A stretch of 64,000 bases of DNA from Azospirillum thiophilum (GCF_001305595.1 NZ_CP012407.1:266424-330423); one strand, 5' to 3'. Positions 9,694-19,183 are shown, numbered from the stretch's first letter. The notes: a model not told the origin generated them from the sequence alone. Translations and numbers: made by a program.

Positions 9694-10245
9694 TCAGAAC
9701 CAGTCGCCAAGCTGGGCGAAGGTCGGATGCTTATGATCCTTGTCCGACAGCCGGGCCTTGTCGGCCGGCACCGGCCAGTCGATGCCCAGTTCCGGATCGT
9801 TCCACAGCAGGCCGCGGTCATGCTCGGCCGAATAATAGTTGGTCACCTTGTAGATGACCTCGGTATCGGGCTCCAGGGTGCAGAAGCCATGGGCGAAGCC
9901 GATCGGGACCAGGATCTGGTTCCACTCCGAAGCACTGATCACCGCGCTGACATGCCGGCCGAAGGTGGGGGAGCCTTTGCGGATGTCGACCGCCACGTCC
10001 AGGATGGCGCCGCGCACCACCCGCACCAGCTTGTCCTGGGCAAACGGCGGCAGCTGGAAATGCAGGCCGCGCACCGTGCCGACCTCGGCCGACAGCGACT
10101 GGTTGTCCTGGACGAAGTCGTAGTGAAGCCCGGCCGCCTCGAACGTCTTCTTGTTGTAGGTTTCCGAGAAGAAGCCGCGATGGTCGCCGAACTTCTTCGG
10201 GCGGATGATCTTCACGTCGGGAATGTCGAGGGAGACGACGTCCAT
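9694..10245 (-). CDS. rmlC: dTDP-4-dehydrorhamnose 3,5-epimerase
   Basis: Third enzyme of dTDP-L-rhamnose synthesis, a cupin-fold epimerase. The catalytic His is in TVRGLHFQ, and PKKFGDHRGFFSETYN and IPIGFAHGF-like segments (here VPIGFAHGFCTL) are typical. It is 183 residues long. It begins 3 bp after the stop of the large methyltransferase-glycosyltransferase gene, so it is probably cotranscribed with it. With rmlB, rmlD and rmlA downstream the rhamnose set is complete. Confidence 0.95.
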   Translation of the reverse strand: MDVVSLDIPDVKIIRPKKFGDHRGFFSETYNKKTFEAAGLHYDFVQDNQSLSAEVGTVRGLHFQLPPFAQDKLVRVVRGAILDVAVDIRKGSPTFGRHVSAVISASEWNQILVPIGFAHGFCTLEPDTEVIYKVTNYYSAEHDRGLLWNDPELGIDWPVPADKARLSDKDHKHPTFAQLGDWF

Positions 10246-10248
10246 GGC

Positions 10249-13200
10249 TCAGATGCTTTCCTTCTGAAGCTCTTTGCGGGCCGCCGGCTGCTCCTTGCGC
10301 AGCCAGGGCCTGACCGTGCGCGGCGGGAAGGACAGACCGAAGTCGGACGCATCCAGGGTCAGGTTCGGGTTGTAGAAGGGATCCTCGATCAGCGACCGGC
10401 CCCAGCGTTTCTGCATGTAGGCGATCTCGCGCCTGAAGCGGGCGATCTTGTCGGGCGCCATGTCCGACCCGCGCGAGGCCGATTCCAGGTGGTACAGCTC
10501 GGCATGCGGCGTCCACACCAGGAAATAGCCGGCGTCGCGGATTTTGAGGCAGAGATCGACGTCGTTGAAGGCGACGGCCAGATGCTCCTCGTTCAGCCCG
10601 CCGACCTCGTCGAACACCGCCTTGCGCATGACCATGCAGGCGGCGGTGACGCAGGACATGTTCTGCGCCAACATCAGCCGGGCGAAATGGCCGGGATGCT
10701 CGCGGGCGAAATGCTTGTGGATGTGGTTGGCCACCCCGTTGATGCCGGTGATGACGCCGGCATGCTGGATGGTGTCGTCGCCGTAATAGAGCTTGGCGCC
10801 GACCGCCCCCACCTCCGGCCGCAGGGCGTGGGCGACCATCTCGGTCAGCCAGTCCGGATGGATCACCTTGATGTCGTTGTTGATCAGGCCGATCAGTTCG
10901 CCCTGCGCCGCGCGCACGCCGAAGTTGTTGATGGCGGAGAAGTTGAAGGGCCCGTCATAGCGCAGGACCCGCACCCGCTCCCGCCCCTGCAGCGAGGCGA
11001 AATAGTCGAGCGTCTCCTTCTCCTCGCTGTTGTTGTCGAGGACGATGACTTCCAGGTTGGGATAGTCGGTTTCGGTCAGCAGTCCTTCGACGCACTGGCG
11101 GAGCAGGTCGACCTTGTCGCGGGTCGGCACCAGCAGCGAAACCAGCGGCGCCGGCTCCGGCACCGGATAGACGGTGCGGGTGTACCATTCCGCCCCCGGC
11201 GCCGGCTCCACCCGCACCGGCTGGCCGGTGCGCTGGAAATGGTCCTGCAGTGCCCGGCGCGCCGCGTCGGTGGCGGTCGGCAGCGCCACGGTCGAGAAGG
11301 AGGAGGAGGAGGAGAACACCCGCCAGTGATAGAGGATCATCGGGATGTGACGGATGCGCGGCGCCGTGGTCTTCTCCTCCGCGCGCAGCACCAGATCGTA
11401 ATCCTGGCTGCCCTCGTAGCCGACGCGGAAGCCGCCGATCTCCACCAGCAGGCTGCGGCGGAACACGCCCAGATGGCTGACCATGTTCTGGCCGTGGAAC
11501 AGGTCGGGGTTCCAGTCGGTCTTGAAATAGGGGTCGTAGCGCCGGCCGTTCTCGTCGATCTTGTCCTCGTCGGAATAGATGACGTCGGCGTCCGGGTGCC
11601 GGTCGATCTCCTCCGCCACCATGTAGAGCGCATGCGGCGGCAGCTCGTCGTCATGGTCCATCAGGGCGACGAACTCGCCCGACGCCAATTCCAGCGCGCT
11701 GTTGCTGGCCGCCGAGATGTGCCCGTTCGCCTCGCGCCGCACCGTCTTGATGCGGGGATCGCGCGCGGCGTATTCCGCCAAGACCGCCGCCACATGCGGG
11801 GCGGTGGAGGCGTCGTCGGCGATGCACAGTTCCCAATGCGGGTAGAGCTGGGCCAGCACCGTGTCCAGCGCGCGGCGCAGATAGGGTTCCGGCGTGTTGT
11901 AGACCGGCATGGCGACGGAAATCAGCGGCCGCCGCGCCATCCGGCCGATGGCCTCGGCGATCGACTGGCGGTCGAAGGGGGTCAGCGTGTCGTAGAGCCG
12001 GATCCAGCTCTCGTAATCGGTGACCAGCGTGTTCGGCTGCAGATCCTGCAGCAGCTTGTGCTTGGTCGCCGCCAGACCGTGCTGGCGCAGGTAGGTCAGC
12101 CCGCGGAAGGCCTGGCCCTGATAGGTCTTCAGCGCCCGCTGCAGCACCTGGAGCTTGCCGATCTCCTCGATCGTCACATCCTCCAGTCGGAAGCGCGCCG
12201 GCCGGTCGGTCGGGTCGAGCCGCAGGGCCTTGGTCTCGTAGGGCAGCAGCACCAGGGCCTCCGCCTCGCCATCGACCACCGGCGGCAGGCGCAGCATGCC
12301 CCCCTCGCCGAAGCCGGCGCCGCAGTCGATGTAGAGCATCGGGGCCAGCGGCACCGTGGCGTCGGCGACGCGGTAGCGGATGATGCACCAGCCGGCCGGG
12401 CAACGGCCCTGGCCGGAGACCAGCCGGAAGGCGGGGTCGACCCCCAGCGTCTCGAAGCGGCCGTCCTCCAGCCGGGCGACGTCGTGCAGCGGCTCCAGCG
12501 TGACGGCGTGGCGGCGCGAGCGGTGGAATCGGCGCAGCTCGGTCGTCAGCCGGCCGAGCTTGCGTACCGGGGCCGAGACCTTCCAGGAGGTGGAATTGAC
12601 CAGGGAGTGGATGTGATGGTCGCGGGCGCGCACCACCCCATGCAACTCGTCGTTGGCGGCGTGCAGATGCGCGGCCTCGGCACGGGCCTCCTCCAGGCTG
12701 CGGCGCAGTGCGTCGCCTTCTTCCTGCAGCGCGGCGATCCGTCCGTTCAGCTGCCCGATCTTGCCGCCCAGTTCGATGATGTGGGCGTCACGGTCGGCGA
12801 CCCAGCCCTGCAGCGTGGCGATCGACCCGTCGCGGTCGGCCACCGTGGTCATCAGCCCGCGAATCTCCTCGACCCGGTCGCGGACGGCCTGATGCAGGCC
12901 GGCGATGTCCTGTTCGAGATCCAGGATGCGCCGCGCACGTTCCTGGGCCTGCTGGGTCTCGATGACGCCGCTGCCCAGCCGGTCGAAGAAGGCGCGGATC
13001 TGCTGGGCGGTCTGGCCGTCCCGGCCGCCCTCGAACAGCCAGCGGACCTCCTCCGGAAGATCGTCGCCGACCGCCAGCACGCCCAGCCCGTTGGAATGCA
13101 GGAAGCCGAAGGCCGGGTAGCGGGCAGTCAGCTCCTCCCACAGCTTCCAGACGCCGAAATCGCCCTTGCGGACGTTGATGTCGTGGAACAGCACGACGCC

Positions 13201-13686
13201 GCGGCCGCTCATCTTCGGCAGCCAGGTCTCGAAATCGTGGCGCACCGCCTCGTAGGTGTGCAGCCCGTCGATGTGCAGCAGGTCGATGCTGGAATTTGCG
13301 AAATGGACGACCGCCTCGTCGAAGGTCATCCGCATCATGCGGGAGAAGGCGGCGTAGCGCGGATCGTGGAAGTCGGCGAGCGTCTGGTAGACCTCGTCGC
13401 CGTAATAGCCGGCCTGCGGGTCGCCCTGCCAGGTGTCCACCGCGAAGCAGGCGGTGCCGGTGCCGAGCTGCTTCACTGCCTGGCAGAAGGTCGAATAGGA
13501 GTTGCCGGTGTGGGTTCCCAGCTCGACGAGGACCCGCGGGCGCAGCGCCTCGGTGATCCACAGCGCGAAGGGCGTGTGGCCGAGCCAGGACGACGGGGCG
13601 ACGATGAGATCCGGGGTAAGGAAGCTGATCGGCCGGCAGAGACGACGGAGAGTATCGGAACCTGCGTCCTGCAAAAACGAATCCAC
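10249..13686 (-). CDS. Methyltransferase / coiled-coil / double GT2 glycosyltransferase fusion
   Basis: A 1145-residue multidomain enzyme. Residues about 20-230 form a class I SAM-dependent methyltransferase of the Methyltransf_24 type (VELGTHTGNSYSTF, LLHIDGLHTYEAV, VVLFHDINVRKGDFG). Residues about 230-380 are a long coiled coil. From about 590 a GT2 domain starts (ISVAMPVYNTPEPYLRR, DDASTAP, ALMDHDDELPP), and from about 850 a second (VSLLVPTRDKVDLL, VLDNNSEEKET, LINNDIKVI). The start is GTG 13686, preceded by AAGAGG with 6-nt spacing; the same frame stays open far upstream but only antiparallel to wzt coding. It lies between the ABC exporter and rmlC. It probably builds and methylates the exported glycan, perhaps capping chain length, though that is inference. 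Confidence 0.87.
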   Translation of the reverse strand: MDSFLQDAGSDTLRRLCRPISFLTPDLIVAPSSWLGHTPFALWITEALRPRVLVELGTHTGNSYSTFCQAVKQLGTGTACFAVDTWQGDPQAGYYGDEVYQTLADFHDPRYAAFSRMMRMTFDEAVVHFANSSIDLLHIDGLHTYEAVRHDFETWLPKMSGRGVVLFHDINVRKGDFGVWKLWEELTARYPAFGFLHSNGLGVLAVGDDLPEEVRWLFEGGRDGQTAQQIRAFFDRLGSGVIETQQAQERARRILDLEQDIAGLHQAVRDRVEEIRGLMTTVADRDGSIATLQGWVADRDAHIIELGGKIGQLNGRIAALQEEGDALRRSLEEARAEAAHLHAANDELHGVVRARDHHIHSLVNSTSWKVSAPVRKLGRLTTELRRFHRSRRHAVTLEPLHDVARLEDGRFETLGVDPAFRLVSGQGRCPAGWCIIRYRVADATVPLAPMLYIDCGAGFGEGGMLRLPPVVDGEAEALVLLPYETKALRLDPTDRPARFRLEDVTIEEIGKLQVLQRALKTYQGQAFRGLTYLRQHGLAATKHKLLQDLQPNTLVTDYESWIRLYDTLTPFDRQSIAEAIGRMARRPLISVAMPVYNTPEPYLRRALDTVLAQLYPHWELCIADDASTAPHVAAVLAEYAARDPRIKTVRREANGHISAASNSALELASGEFVALMDHDDELPPHALYMVAEEIDRHPDADVIYSDEDKIDENGRRYDPYFKTDWNPDLFHGQNMVSHLGVFRRSLLVEIGGFRVGYEGSQDYDLVLRAEEKTTAPRIRHIPMILYHWRVFSSSSSFSTVALPTATDAARRALQDHFQRTGQPVRVEPAPGAEWYTRTVYPVPEPAPLVSLLVPTRDKVDLLRQCVEGLLTETDYPNLEVIVLDNNSEEKETLDYFASLQGRERVRVLRYDGPFNFSAINNFGVRAAQGELIGLINNDIKVIHPDWLTEMVAHALRPEVGAVGAKLYYGDDTIQHAGVITGINGVANHIHKHFAREHPGHFARLMLAQNMSCVTAACMVMRKAVFDEVGGLNEEHLAVAFNDVDLCLKIRDAGYFLVWTPHAELYHLESASRGSDMAPDKIARFRREIAYMQKRWGRSLIEDPFYNPNLTLDASDFGLSFPPRTVRPWLRKEQPAARKELQKESI

Positions 13687-13756
13687 CTGTCGCCTCTTGT
13701 CTTGCCTGCCTCCGCACCGGGACCGTTCCGGGCTTCCGGCTGCTGCTTCGATCCTG

Positions 13757-13778
13757 TCCGGAAGCCTGGGCTTCCGGA
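13757..13778. repeat. 10-bp inverted repeat in wzt-glycosyltransferase gap
   Basis: TCCGGAAGCC and GGCTTCCGGA face each other with a 2-bp centre (TG). A further GGGCTTCCGG lies about 30 bp to the left (near 13729). The 269-bp gap between wzt and the fusion gene otherwise shows nothing. There is no T-tract, so it could be an attenuator, an mRNA-stabilising hairpin or a REP-like sequence. Confidence 0.5.
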
Positions 13779-13955
13779 CTGCAGAGCGCCGGACTGCCCT
13801 GTCACAGCCGCCGACACACATACGCTGACACCCCGGCGGAATGCAAGCCGCTGACCCCGGGCCGTCCGGCGGGGCTTCACAATAGCCATCGGTGCGGTTT
13901 TCCTGCCTCACTCCGGGCTTGTTGGAGGGCCGGGGCGCTTGCCGGAAGGCGGGCT

Positions 13956-15341
13956 CTATTTTGTCGCAGGGGTGGAGCGGGGAGCGGAGGCCCCCTCCGC
14001 CTCCAGCGTGATCGCCAGCATCGGCATGCCGACCAGCCCGCGCACGACATGGCTGGCGTGGACCTTGAAGATCAGTGCGTCCTCGACCCAGTGATGCTGG
14101 ACATGGTCGTTCTGCGTGCCCTCGGCGAGCGCCACGGTGATGGAGAAGTCGCCGCTGGGCAGATAGGGCATCTGGAAGCGGAAGCGGGCGGCGAAGTCCT
14201 GGCCGGCCGGCACCGTGACGGGGGCGAGCTGGTAGGTCAGGAAGGTGTTGTCGCCGAACAGGTTCTGGCCCAGCTTGTCCTTGACGTAGAAGCCGATGAT
14301 GGGGCGGTGGACCTCCTGCTCGGCCCGGCAATCGACCTTCAGGACGATCACCTCGCCGCCTTCCAGCACGGCGAGCGGCTGTTCCTCCGCATCGAGGATC
14401 GAGACGCCGGTGATGGTGGCGCCGCGGTTGCCGAACCAGGGGCCGCTGTCGTTGAAGTCGAACAGCTCGATGGTGTTGCGGTGCTGGGAGGATTTCAGCA
14501 GTTCGGCGCGGGCGTCCTCCACCGGCTCCTCGCGCCTGGTCTGGGGCAGCGCCTGGCGGGCGCCGCCGATGCGGAAGCCGCGCGAGGTGTCCTGGTCGCT
14601 GTAGAGCGCGGCCAGATAGTCGTGGCAGACCTCCTTGGCCGGGCCGATCGCCCGCACCGAGCCGTTGTCCAGCCACACCACCCGGTCGCACAGGTTCACC
14701 ACCTGTCCGGTGTCGTGCGAGACGAAGAACAGGGTGCCGCGCTCCTTGAAGCGGTGGATGAAGCGCATGCATTTCTGGGTGAAGGACGCGTCGCCGACCG
14801 CCAGGATCTCGTCGACGATCATGACGTCGGCATCGACATGGGCCGCCACCGCGAAGGCGAGGCGGGCGTACATGCCGCTGGAATAGAGCTTCACCGGCTG
14901 CTCGATGAAGTCGCCGATGCCGGCGAACTCGGCGATGGACTGGTAGCGCTCGGCGATCTGCTCGTTCGACAGTCCGAGCACCGAGGCGGCGAGATAGACG
15001 TTCTCGCGCCCGCTGAACTCCGGGTTGAAGCCGGCGCCCAGCTCCAGCAGCGCCGCGATGCGGCCGTCCACCGTGATGCGGCCGGAGGTCGGCGTCAGCG
15101 TGCCGCACAGCAGTTGAAGGAAGGTCGACTTGCCCGAGCCGTTGCGGCCGATCAACCCGACCGTCTCGCCGCGGCGGACCTCCAGGTCGACGCCGCGCAG
15201 CGCCCAGTACTCGTCGTAATATTTGCGCCGGCCGCGCACCAGCATCTGCTTCAGCCGGTCCTGCGGGCGCTTGAAGATGGCGTAGGCCTTGCCCAGCCCC
15301 TCGGCGCAGATGACGACAGGGGTATCGGTCTCAGACGACAT
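13956..15341 (-). CDS. wzt: Polysaccharide ABC transporter ATPase with C-terminal glycan-binding domain
   Basis: ATPase of a Wzm/Wzt-type exporter for undecaprenyl-linked polysaccharide. Walker A GRNGSGKS is at residues 65-72, the signature region YSSGM at 153-157 and Walker B MIVDE at 174-178. Beyond residue about 250 there is an extra domain of about 200 residues with beta-rich character, the place of the Wzt C-terminal domain that recognises the chain terminus in O9a-type systems. Its start overlaps the wzm stop by 11 bp, so the two are coupled. The neighbouring methyltransferase fits an exporter that reads a terminal modification. Confidence 0.92.
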   Translation of the reverse strand: MSSETDTPVVICAEGLGKAYAIFKRPQDRLKQMLVRGRRKYYDEYWALRGVDLEVRRGETVGLIGRNGSGKSTFLQLLCGTLTPTSGRITVDGRIAALLELGAGFNPEFSGRENVYLAASVLGLSNEQIAERYQSIAEFAGIGDFIEQPVKLYSSGMYARLAFAVAAHVDADVMIVDEILAVGDASFTQKCMRFIHRFKERGTLFFVSHDTGQVVNLCDRVVWLDNGSVRAIGPAKEVCHDYLAALYSDQDTSRGFRIGGARQALPQTRREEPVEDARAELLKSSQHRNTIELFDFNDSGPWFGNRGATITGVSILDAEEQPLAVLEGGEVIVLKVDCRAEQEVHRPIIGFYVKDKLGQNLFGDNTFLTYQLAPVTVPAGQDFAARFRFQMPYLPSGDFSITVALAEGTQNDHVQHHWVEDALIFKVHASHVVRGLVGMPMLAITLEAEGASAPRSTPATK

Positions 15342-16179
15342 CGGCGAACCCCCGGCGGGTCTTCATGAACCAGAGATAGCCGAGCCAGGCCACCACCCAG
15401 GAGCCCAGCGTCGCCAGCCCCCAGTCGACCGGCGACGGGATGTTGCCCCAGAACAGCAGATCCTTGGATTGTTCCAGGATCGCGGTCATCGGGTTCAGGT
15501 GCAGGATGGCGCGGAAGCGCTCCGGGATCGCGGTCATCGGGTAGAAGATCGGGCTGAGGAACATCAGCACGGTGACGCCGACCCCGACCACCTGCCGGAT
15601 GTCGCGCAGGAACACCCCGGCCGCGGCGAAGAACCAGCTCAAGCCCAGCGTAGTCAGGCAGAGCGGCACCAGCACCAGCGGCAGCAGAAGCGCCGTCGGC
15701 GGCGGCAGCCCGGCCACCAGCAGATGGAAGACCAGCAGGATGACGAAGCCGATGCCGGCGTTGAACAATGCTACCGCCAGCGACACCAGCGGCAGGATCT
15801 CCAGCGGGAAGACCACCTTCTTGATGTAGCTGACATTCTCCAGCAGGAGCCCGGGCGCCCGGTTCAGGCATTCGCCCAGTACGTTGAACAGGATCAGGCC
15901 GGAGAACAGCAGCAGGGCGAATTCGGTGTTGCTCCCCCCCGTTGCCCCCCAGCGCGCCTGGAACACCACCGAGAAGACGAAGGTGTAGACCGCCAGCATC
16001 AGGATCGGGTTCAGCACCGCCCAGACGATGCCCAGCACGGACCCGCGGTACCGGGCGTCGATCTCCCGCCGGGCGAGCCGCATGATCAGCGACTTGTGGT
16101 GCCAGGCGGCCTGGAAAAGGGCAAAGGGACCGGCGCCGAAACCCGCCACCTTAGGGTTTCCCGACTGAGAGCTGAGCAA
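15331..16179 (-). CDS. wzm: Polysaccharide ABC transporter permease
   Basis: An ABC-2 type permease of 282 residues with six predicted membrane helices and the Wzm/KpsM-like motif REIDARYRGSVLGIVWAVLN. It pairs with Wzt to export lipid-linked glycan. No ATG lies early enough: TTG 16179 is preceded by GGGGAA at about 10 nt, and GTG 16149 is the alternative. It overlaps wzt by 11 bp. It is transcribed away from cysD across a 116-bp gap that is locally AT-rich and probably holds both promoters. Confidence 0.9.
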   Translation of the reverse strand: MLSSQSGNPKVAGFGAGPFALFQAAWHHKSLIMRLARREIDARYRGSVLGIVWAVLNPILMLAVYTFVFSVVFQARWGATGGSNTEFALLLFSGLILFNVLGECLNRAPGLLLENVSYIKKVVFPLEILPLVSLAVALFNAGIGFVILLVFHLLVAGLPPPTALLLPLVLVPLCLTTLGLSWFFAAAGVFLRDIRQVVGVGVTVLMFLSPIFYPMTAIPERFRAILHLNPMTAILEQSKDLLFWGNIPSPVDWGLATLGSWVVAWLGYLWFMKTRRGFADVV

Positions 16180-16295
16180 TTTTAAGTATTCCCCGTCTGC
16201 GGCCGGCCGACCATAACCCCCGCTCCGGCACCGTTCAAGCGAAAGTCCCGCTCCACAATCAGCAAGCGTTACGTCTTATAAAGACTTTCATCCAT

Positions 16296-17270
16296 ATGGT
16301 GAGTGGTGTTCCCGCCCCCCGCCCCGTCCCGTCCCTAACGGAGAGCCTGGCGCCCGTGCAGATCATTCCCTCCCCCCTCTCCCATCTCCAGCGGCTGGAG
16401 GCGGAGAGCATCCACATCATGCGCGAGGTGGCGGCCCAGTTCCGCAAGCCGGTCATGCTCTATTCGGTGGGCAAGGACAGCTCGGTGCTGCTGCATCTGG
16501 CGATGAAGGCCTTCCACCCGTCCAGGCCGCCCTTCCCGCTGCTGCATGTCGACACCACCTGGAAATTCCGGGAGATGATCGCCTTCCGCGACCGCATGGT
16601 GCGGGATCTCGGGCTCGACCTGCTCGTTCACGTCAACCAGGAGGGGGTCCGCCGGGGCATCGGCCCGGTCAGCCACGGTTCGGCCGTCCACACCGACGTG
16701 ATGAAGACGCAAGCGCTGAAACAGGCGCTCGATGCCCACGGATTCGACGCCGCCTTCGGCGGGGCGCGGCGCGACGAGGAGAAGAGCCGGGCCAAGGAGC
16801 GCATCTTCTCCTTCCGCACGGCCACCCACCGCTGGGAGCCGAAGAACCAGCGGCCGGAGCTGTGGAACCTCTACAACGGGCGCATCGGCAAGGGCGAGAG
16901 CATCCGCGTCTTCCCGCTGTCGAACTGGACCGAGCTGGACATCTGGCACTATATCCAGCAGGAGGGCATCCCGGTGGTGCCGCTCTATTTCGCCAAGCCC
17001 CGCCCGGTGGTGGAGCGCGACGGCACCCTCATCATGGTCGATGACGACCGGCTGCCGCTCAGGCCCGGCGAGACGCCGGAGATGGCCTGGGTGCGCTTCC
17101 GCACGCTCGGCTGCTACCCGCTGACCGGAGCCGTGCGCAGCACCGCCGCCACCCTGCCCGAGATCATCCGCGAGATGCTGCTGTCCACCAGTTCGGAACG
17201 GCAGGGCCGGGTGATCGACCAGGACGCCGCCGCCTCGATGGAAGCGAAGAAGCAGGAAGGCTACTTCTGA
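16296..17270 (+). CDS. cysD: Sulfate adenylyltransferase small subunit
   Basis: The catalytic PAPS-reductase-like subunit of ATP sulfurylase, making adenosine 5'-phosphosulfate from ATP and sulfate. The PP-loop SVGKDSSVLLHL is near residue 57, followed by FPLLHVDTTWKFREMI, GGARRDEEKSRAKER and the family C-terminus KKQEGYF. The first 20 residues are extra; ATG 16296 lacks a clear Shine-Dalgarno and GTG at about 16356 is an alternative start. The stop overlaps the cysNC start by one base. In Azospirillum and rhizobia equivalent genes are also called nodP. Position beside an exported-glycan locus suggests PAPS supply for sulfation. Confidence 0.93.
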   Translation: MVSGVPAPRPVPSLTESLAPVQIIPSPLSHLQRLEAESIHIMREVAAQFRKPVMLYSVGKDSSVLLHLAMKAFHPSRPPFPLLHVDTTWKFREMIAFRDRMVRDLGLDLLVHVNQEGVRRGIGPVSHGSAVHTDVMKTQALKQALDAHGFDAAFGGARRDEEKSRAKERIFSFRTATHRWEPKNQRPELWNLYNGRIGKGESIRVFPLSNWTELDIWHYIQQEGIPVVPLYFAKPRPVVERDGTLIMVDDDRLPLRPGETPEMAWVRFRTLGCYPLTGAVRSTAATLPEIIREMLLSTSSERQGRVIDQDAAASMEAKKQEGYF

Positions 17271-19183
17271 TGCCGAAGGATCCCGACCTCCCTGCCCCTC
17301 CCGATGCTCCCATGGACGTGCAGGCGTATCTGGCCCGCCACGACGGCAAGGATCTGCTGCGCTTCATCACCTGCGGGTCGGTGGACGACGGCAAGTCGAC
17401 GCTGATCGGCCGGCTGCTCTACGACTGCCACTGCCTGTTCGAGGACCAGCTGGCCGGGCTGGAAACGGACTCCGGCCGCTTCGGCACCACCGGCGCCGGC
17501 CAGCTCGATCTGGCGCTGCTGGTCGACGGGCTGGCGGCGGAGCGCGAGCAGGGCATCACCATCGACGTCGCCCACCGCTTCTTCACCACCGAACGGCGCA
17601 AGTTCATCGTCGCCGACACGCCCGGCCACGAGCAGTACACCCGCAACATGGTCACCGGCGCCTCGACCGCGGATGCCGCGGTACTGCTGGTCGACGCGCG
17701 CAAGGGCGTGCTGACCCAGACCCGGCGCCACAGCACCATCGTCTCGCTGCTGGGCGTGCGCCATGTCGTGCTGGCGGTCAACAAGATGGACGCCGTCGGC
17801 TGGGACCGCGAGACCTTCGAGCGCATCGCCGCCGACTACCGCGTGTTCGCCCAGCGCATCGGCATCGCCGGCGTCACCTGCATCCCGGTCTCGGCACTGA
17901 CCGGCGACAACGTCACCAAGCCATCCAATTCCATGGGCTGGTACGGCGGCCCGACCCTGCTCGGCCATCTGGAGAGCGTGGACGCCGCGGCGCAAGAGAC
18001 GCTCGGCGCCTTCCGCATGGCGGTGCAGTGGGTGAACCGACCCCACCAGGATTTCCGCGGCTTCTGCGGCACGGTTGCCGGCGGCCCGCTGCGCCCGGGC
18101 GATGCCGTCGCCATCCTGCCCGGCGGGCGGACCAGCCGGGTGTCCCGCATCGTCACCATGGACGGCGAGCTGGAGGTGGCGGTGCCCGGCCAGGCCGTCA
18201 CCCTGGTGCTGGCCGACGAGGTCGACGCCAGCTGCGGCGACATGATCGCCGCCGCCGCCGGCCGGCCGGAGGTCGCCGACCAGTTCGCGGCCCATGTGGT
18301 GTGGATGGACGAGCAACCGCTGCTGCCCGGCCGCTCCTATCTGCTGCGGGCCGGCACGGCGACGGTCGGCGCCCAGGTGACCGAGCTGAAGCACGCCATC
18401 AACGTCAACACCCAGGAGCATGCCGCCGCCAAGCATCTGGACCTGAACGACGTCGGCTTCTGCAATCTGGCGCTCGACCGGCCGATCCCGTTCGACGCCT
18501 ATGCCGACAGCCGCGAGACCGGCAGCTTCATCCTGATCGACCGGCTGACCAACGCCACCGCCGGCTGCGGCATGATCCGCTTTCCCCTGCGCCGGGCCTC
18601 CAACATCCACCGCCACGCCTCGAAGGTGGACAAGGCGGCGCGGGCGGGGGACTTGCAGAAGCCCTGCGTGCTGTGGTTCACCGGCCTGTCCGGCTCCGGC
18701 AAGTCCAGCGTCGCCGACCGGTTGGAGCAGGAACTGCACCGGCAGGGCCGCCGCACCATGATCCTGGACGGCGACAATGTCCGCCACGGCCTGAACAAGG
18801 ATCTGGGCTTCACCGACGAGGACCGGGTGGAGAACATCCGCCGCGTCGCCGAGGTGTCGAAGCTGATGGTGGAGGCAGGGCTGATCGTGCTGGTCAGCTT
18901 CATCTCCCCCTTCCGCGAGGAGCGCCGCATGGCCCGCTCCCTGGTGGAGGACGGCGAGTTCCTGGAGATCTTCATGGACACGCCGCTGGAGGTCTGCGAG
19001 GCCCGCGACCCCAAGGGGCTCTACAAGAAGGCCCGTGCCGGCCAGCTTCCCCACTTCACCGGCATCGACAGCGCCTATGAGCCGCCGGAAGCGCCGGAGA
19101 TCACGCTGAAGGGCGGCGAACACGGCACCGACGAGATGCTCGCCCAGGTGATCGGGGAACTGCGGCGCCGGGGGGTGATTTGA
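17270..19183 (+). CDS. cysNC: Bifunctional sulfate adenylyltransferase GTPase subunit / APS kinase
   Basis: A CysN-CysC (NodQ-type) fusion of 637 residues. The GTPase half has GSVDDGKS at residues 36-43, DTPGHEQY and NKMD, and activates the CysD subunit. The C-terminal APS kinase begins near residue 460 with the P-loop GLSGSGKSS (about 471-479), then DGDNVRHGLNKDLGF and FISPFREER. The fusion turns ATP and sulfate into PAPS with CysD. It is translationally coupled to cysD (TGATG). PAPS serves cysteine synthesis or sulfotransferases; no sulfotransferase gene is visible in the window. Confidence 0.94.
   Translation: MPKDPDLPAPPDAPMDVQAYLARHDGKDLLRFITCGSVDDGKSTLIGRLLYDCHCLFEDQLAGLETDSGRFGTTGAGQLDLALLVDGLAAEREQGITIDVAHRFFTTERRKFIVADTPGHEQYTRNMVTGASTADAAVLLVDARKGVLTQTRRHSTIVSLLGVRHVVLAVNKMDAVGWDRETFERIAADYRVFAQRIGIAGVTCIPVSALTGDNVTKPSNSMGWYGGPTLLGHLESVDAAAQETLGAFRMAVQWVNRPHQDFRGFCGTVAGGPLRPGDAVAILPGGRTSRVSRIVTMDGELEVAVPGQAVTLVLADEVDASCGDMIAAAAGRPEVADQFAAHVVWMDEQPLLPGRSYLLRAGTATVGAQVTELKHAINVNTQEHAAAKHLDLNDVGFCNLALDRPIPFDAYADSRETGSFILIDRLTNATAGCGMIRFPLRRASNIHRHASKVDKAARAGDLQKPCVLWFTGLSGSGKSSVADRLEQELHRQGRRTMILDGDNVRHGLNKDLGFTDEDRVENIRRVAEVSKLMVEAGLIVLVSFISPFREERRMARSLVEDGEFLEIFMDTPLEVCEARDPKGLYKKARAGQLPHFTGIDSAYEPPEAPEITLKGGEHGTDEMLAQVIGELRRRGVI

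Noticed and set aside
9520..13854. A 1444-codon open frame on the plus strand
   Set aside because: It lies antisense to rmlC and the methyltransferase-glycosyltransferase gene, has no homology or domain pattern, and is the expected shadow frame of high-GC coding DNA.
13687..15108. Upstream extension of the methyltransferase-GT frame through wzt
   Set aside because: The extension has no domain signal, overlaps the well-supported wzt, and GTG 13686 has a good ribosome-binding site.
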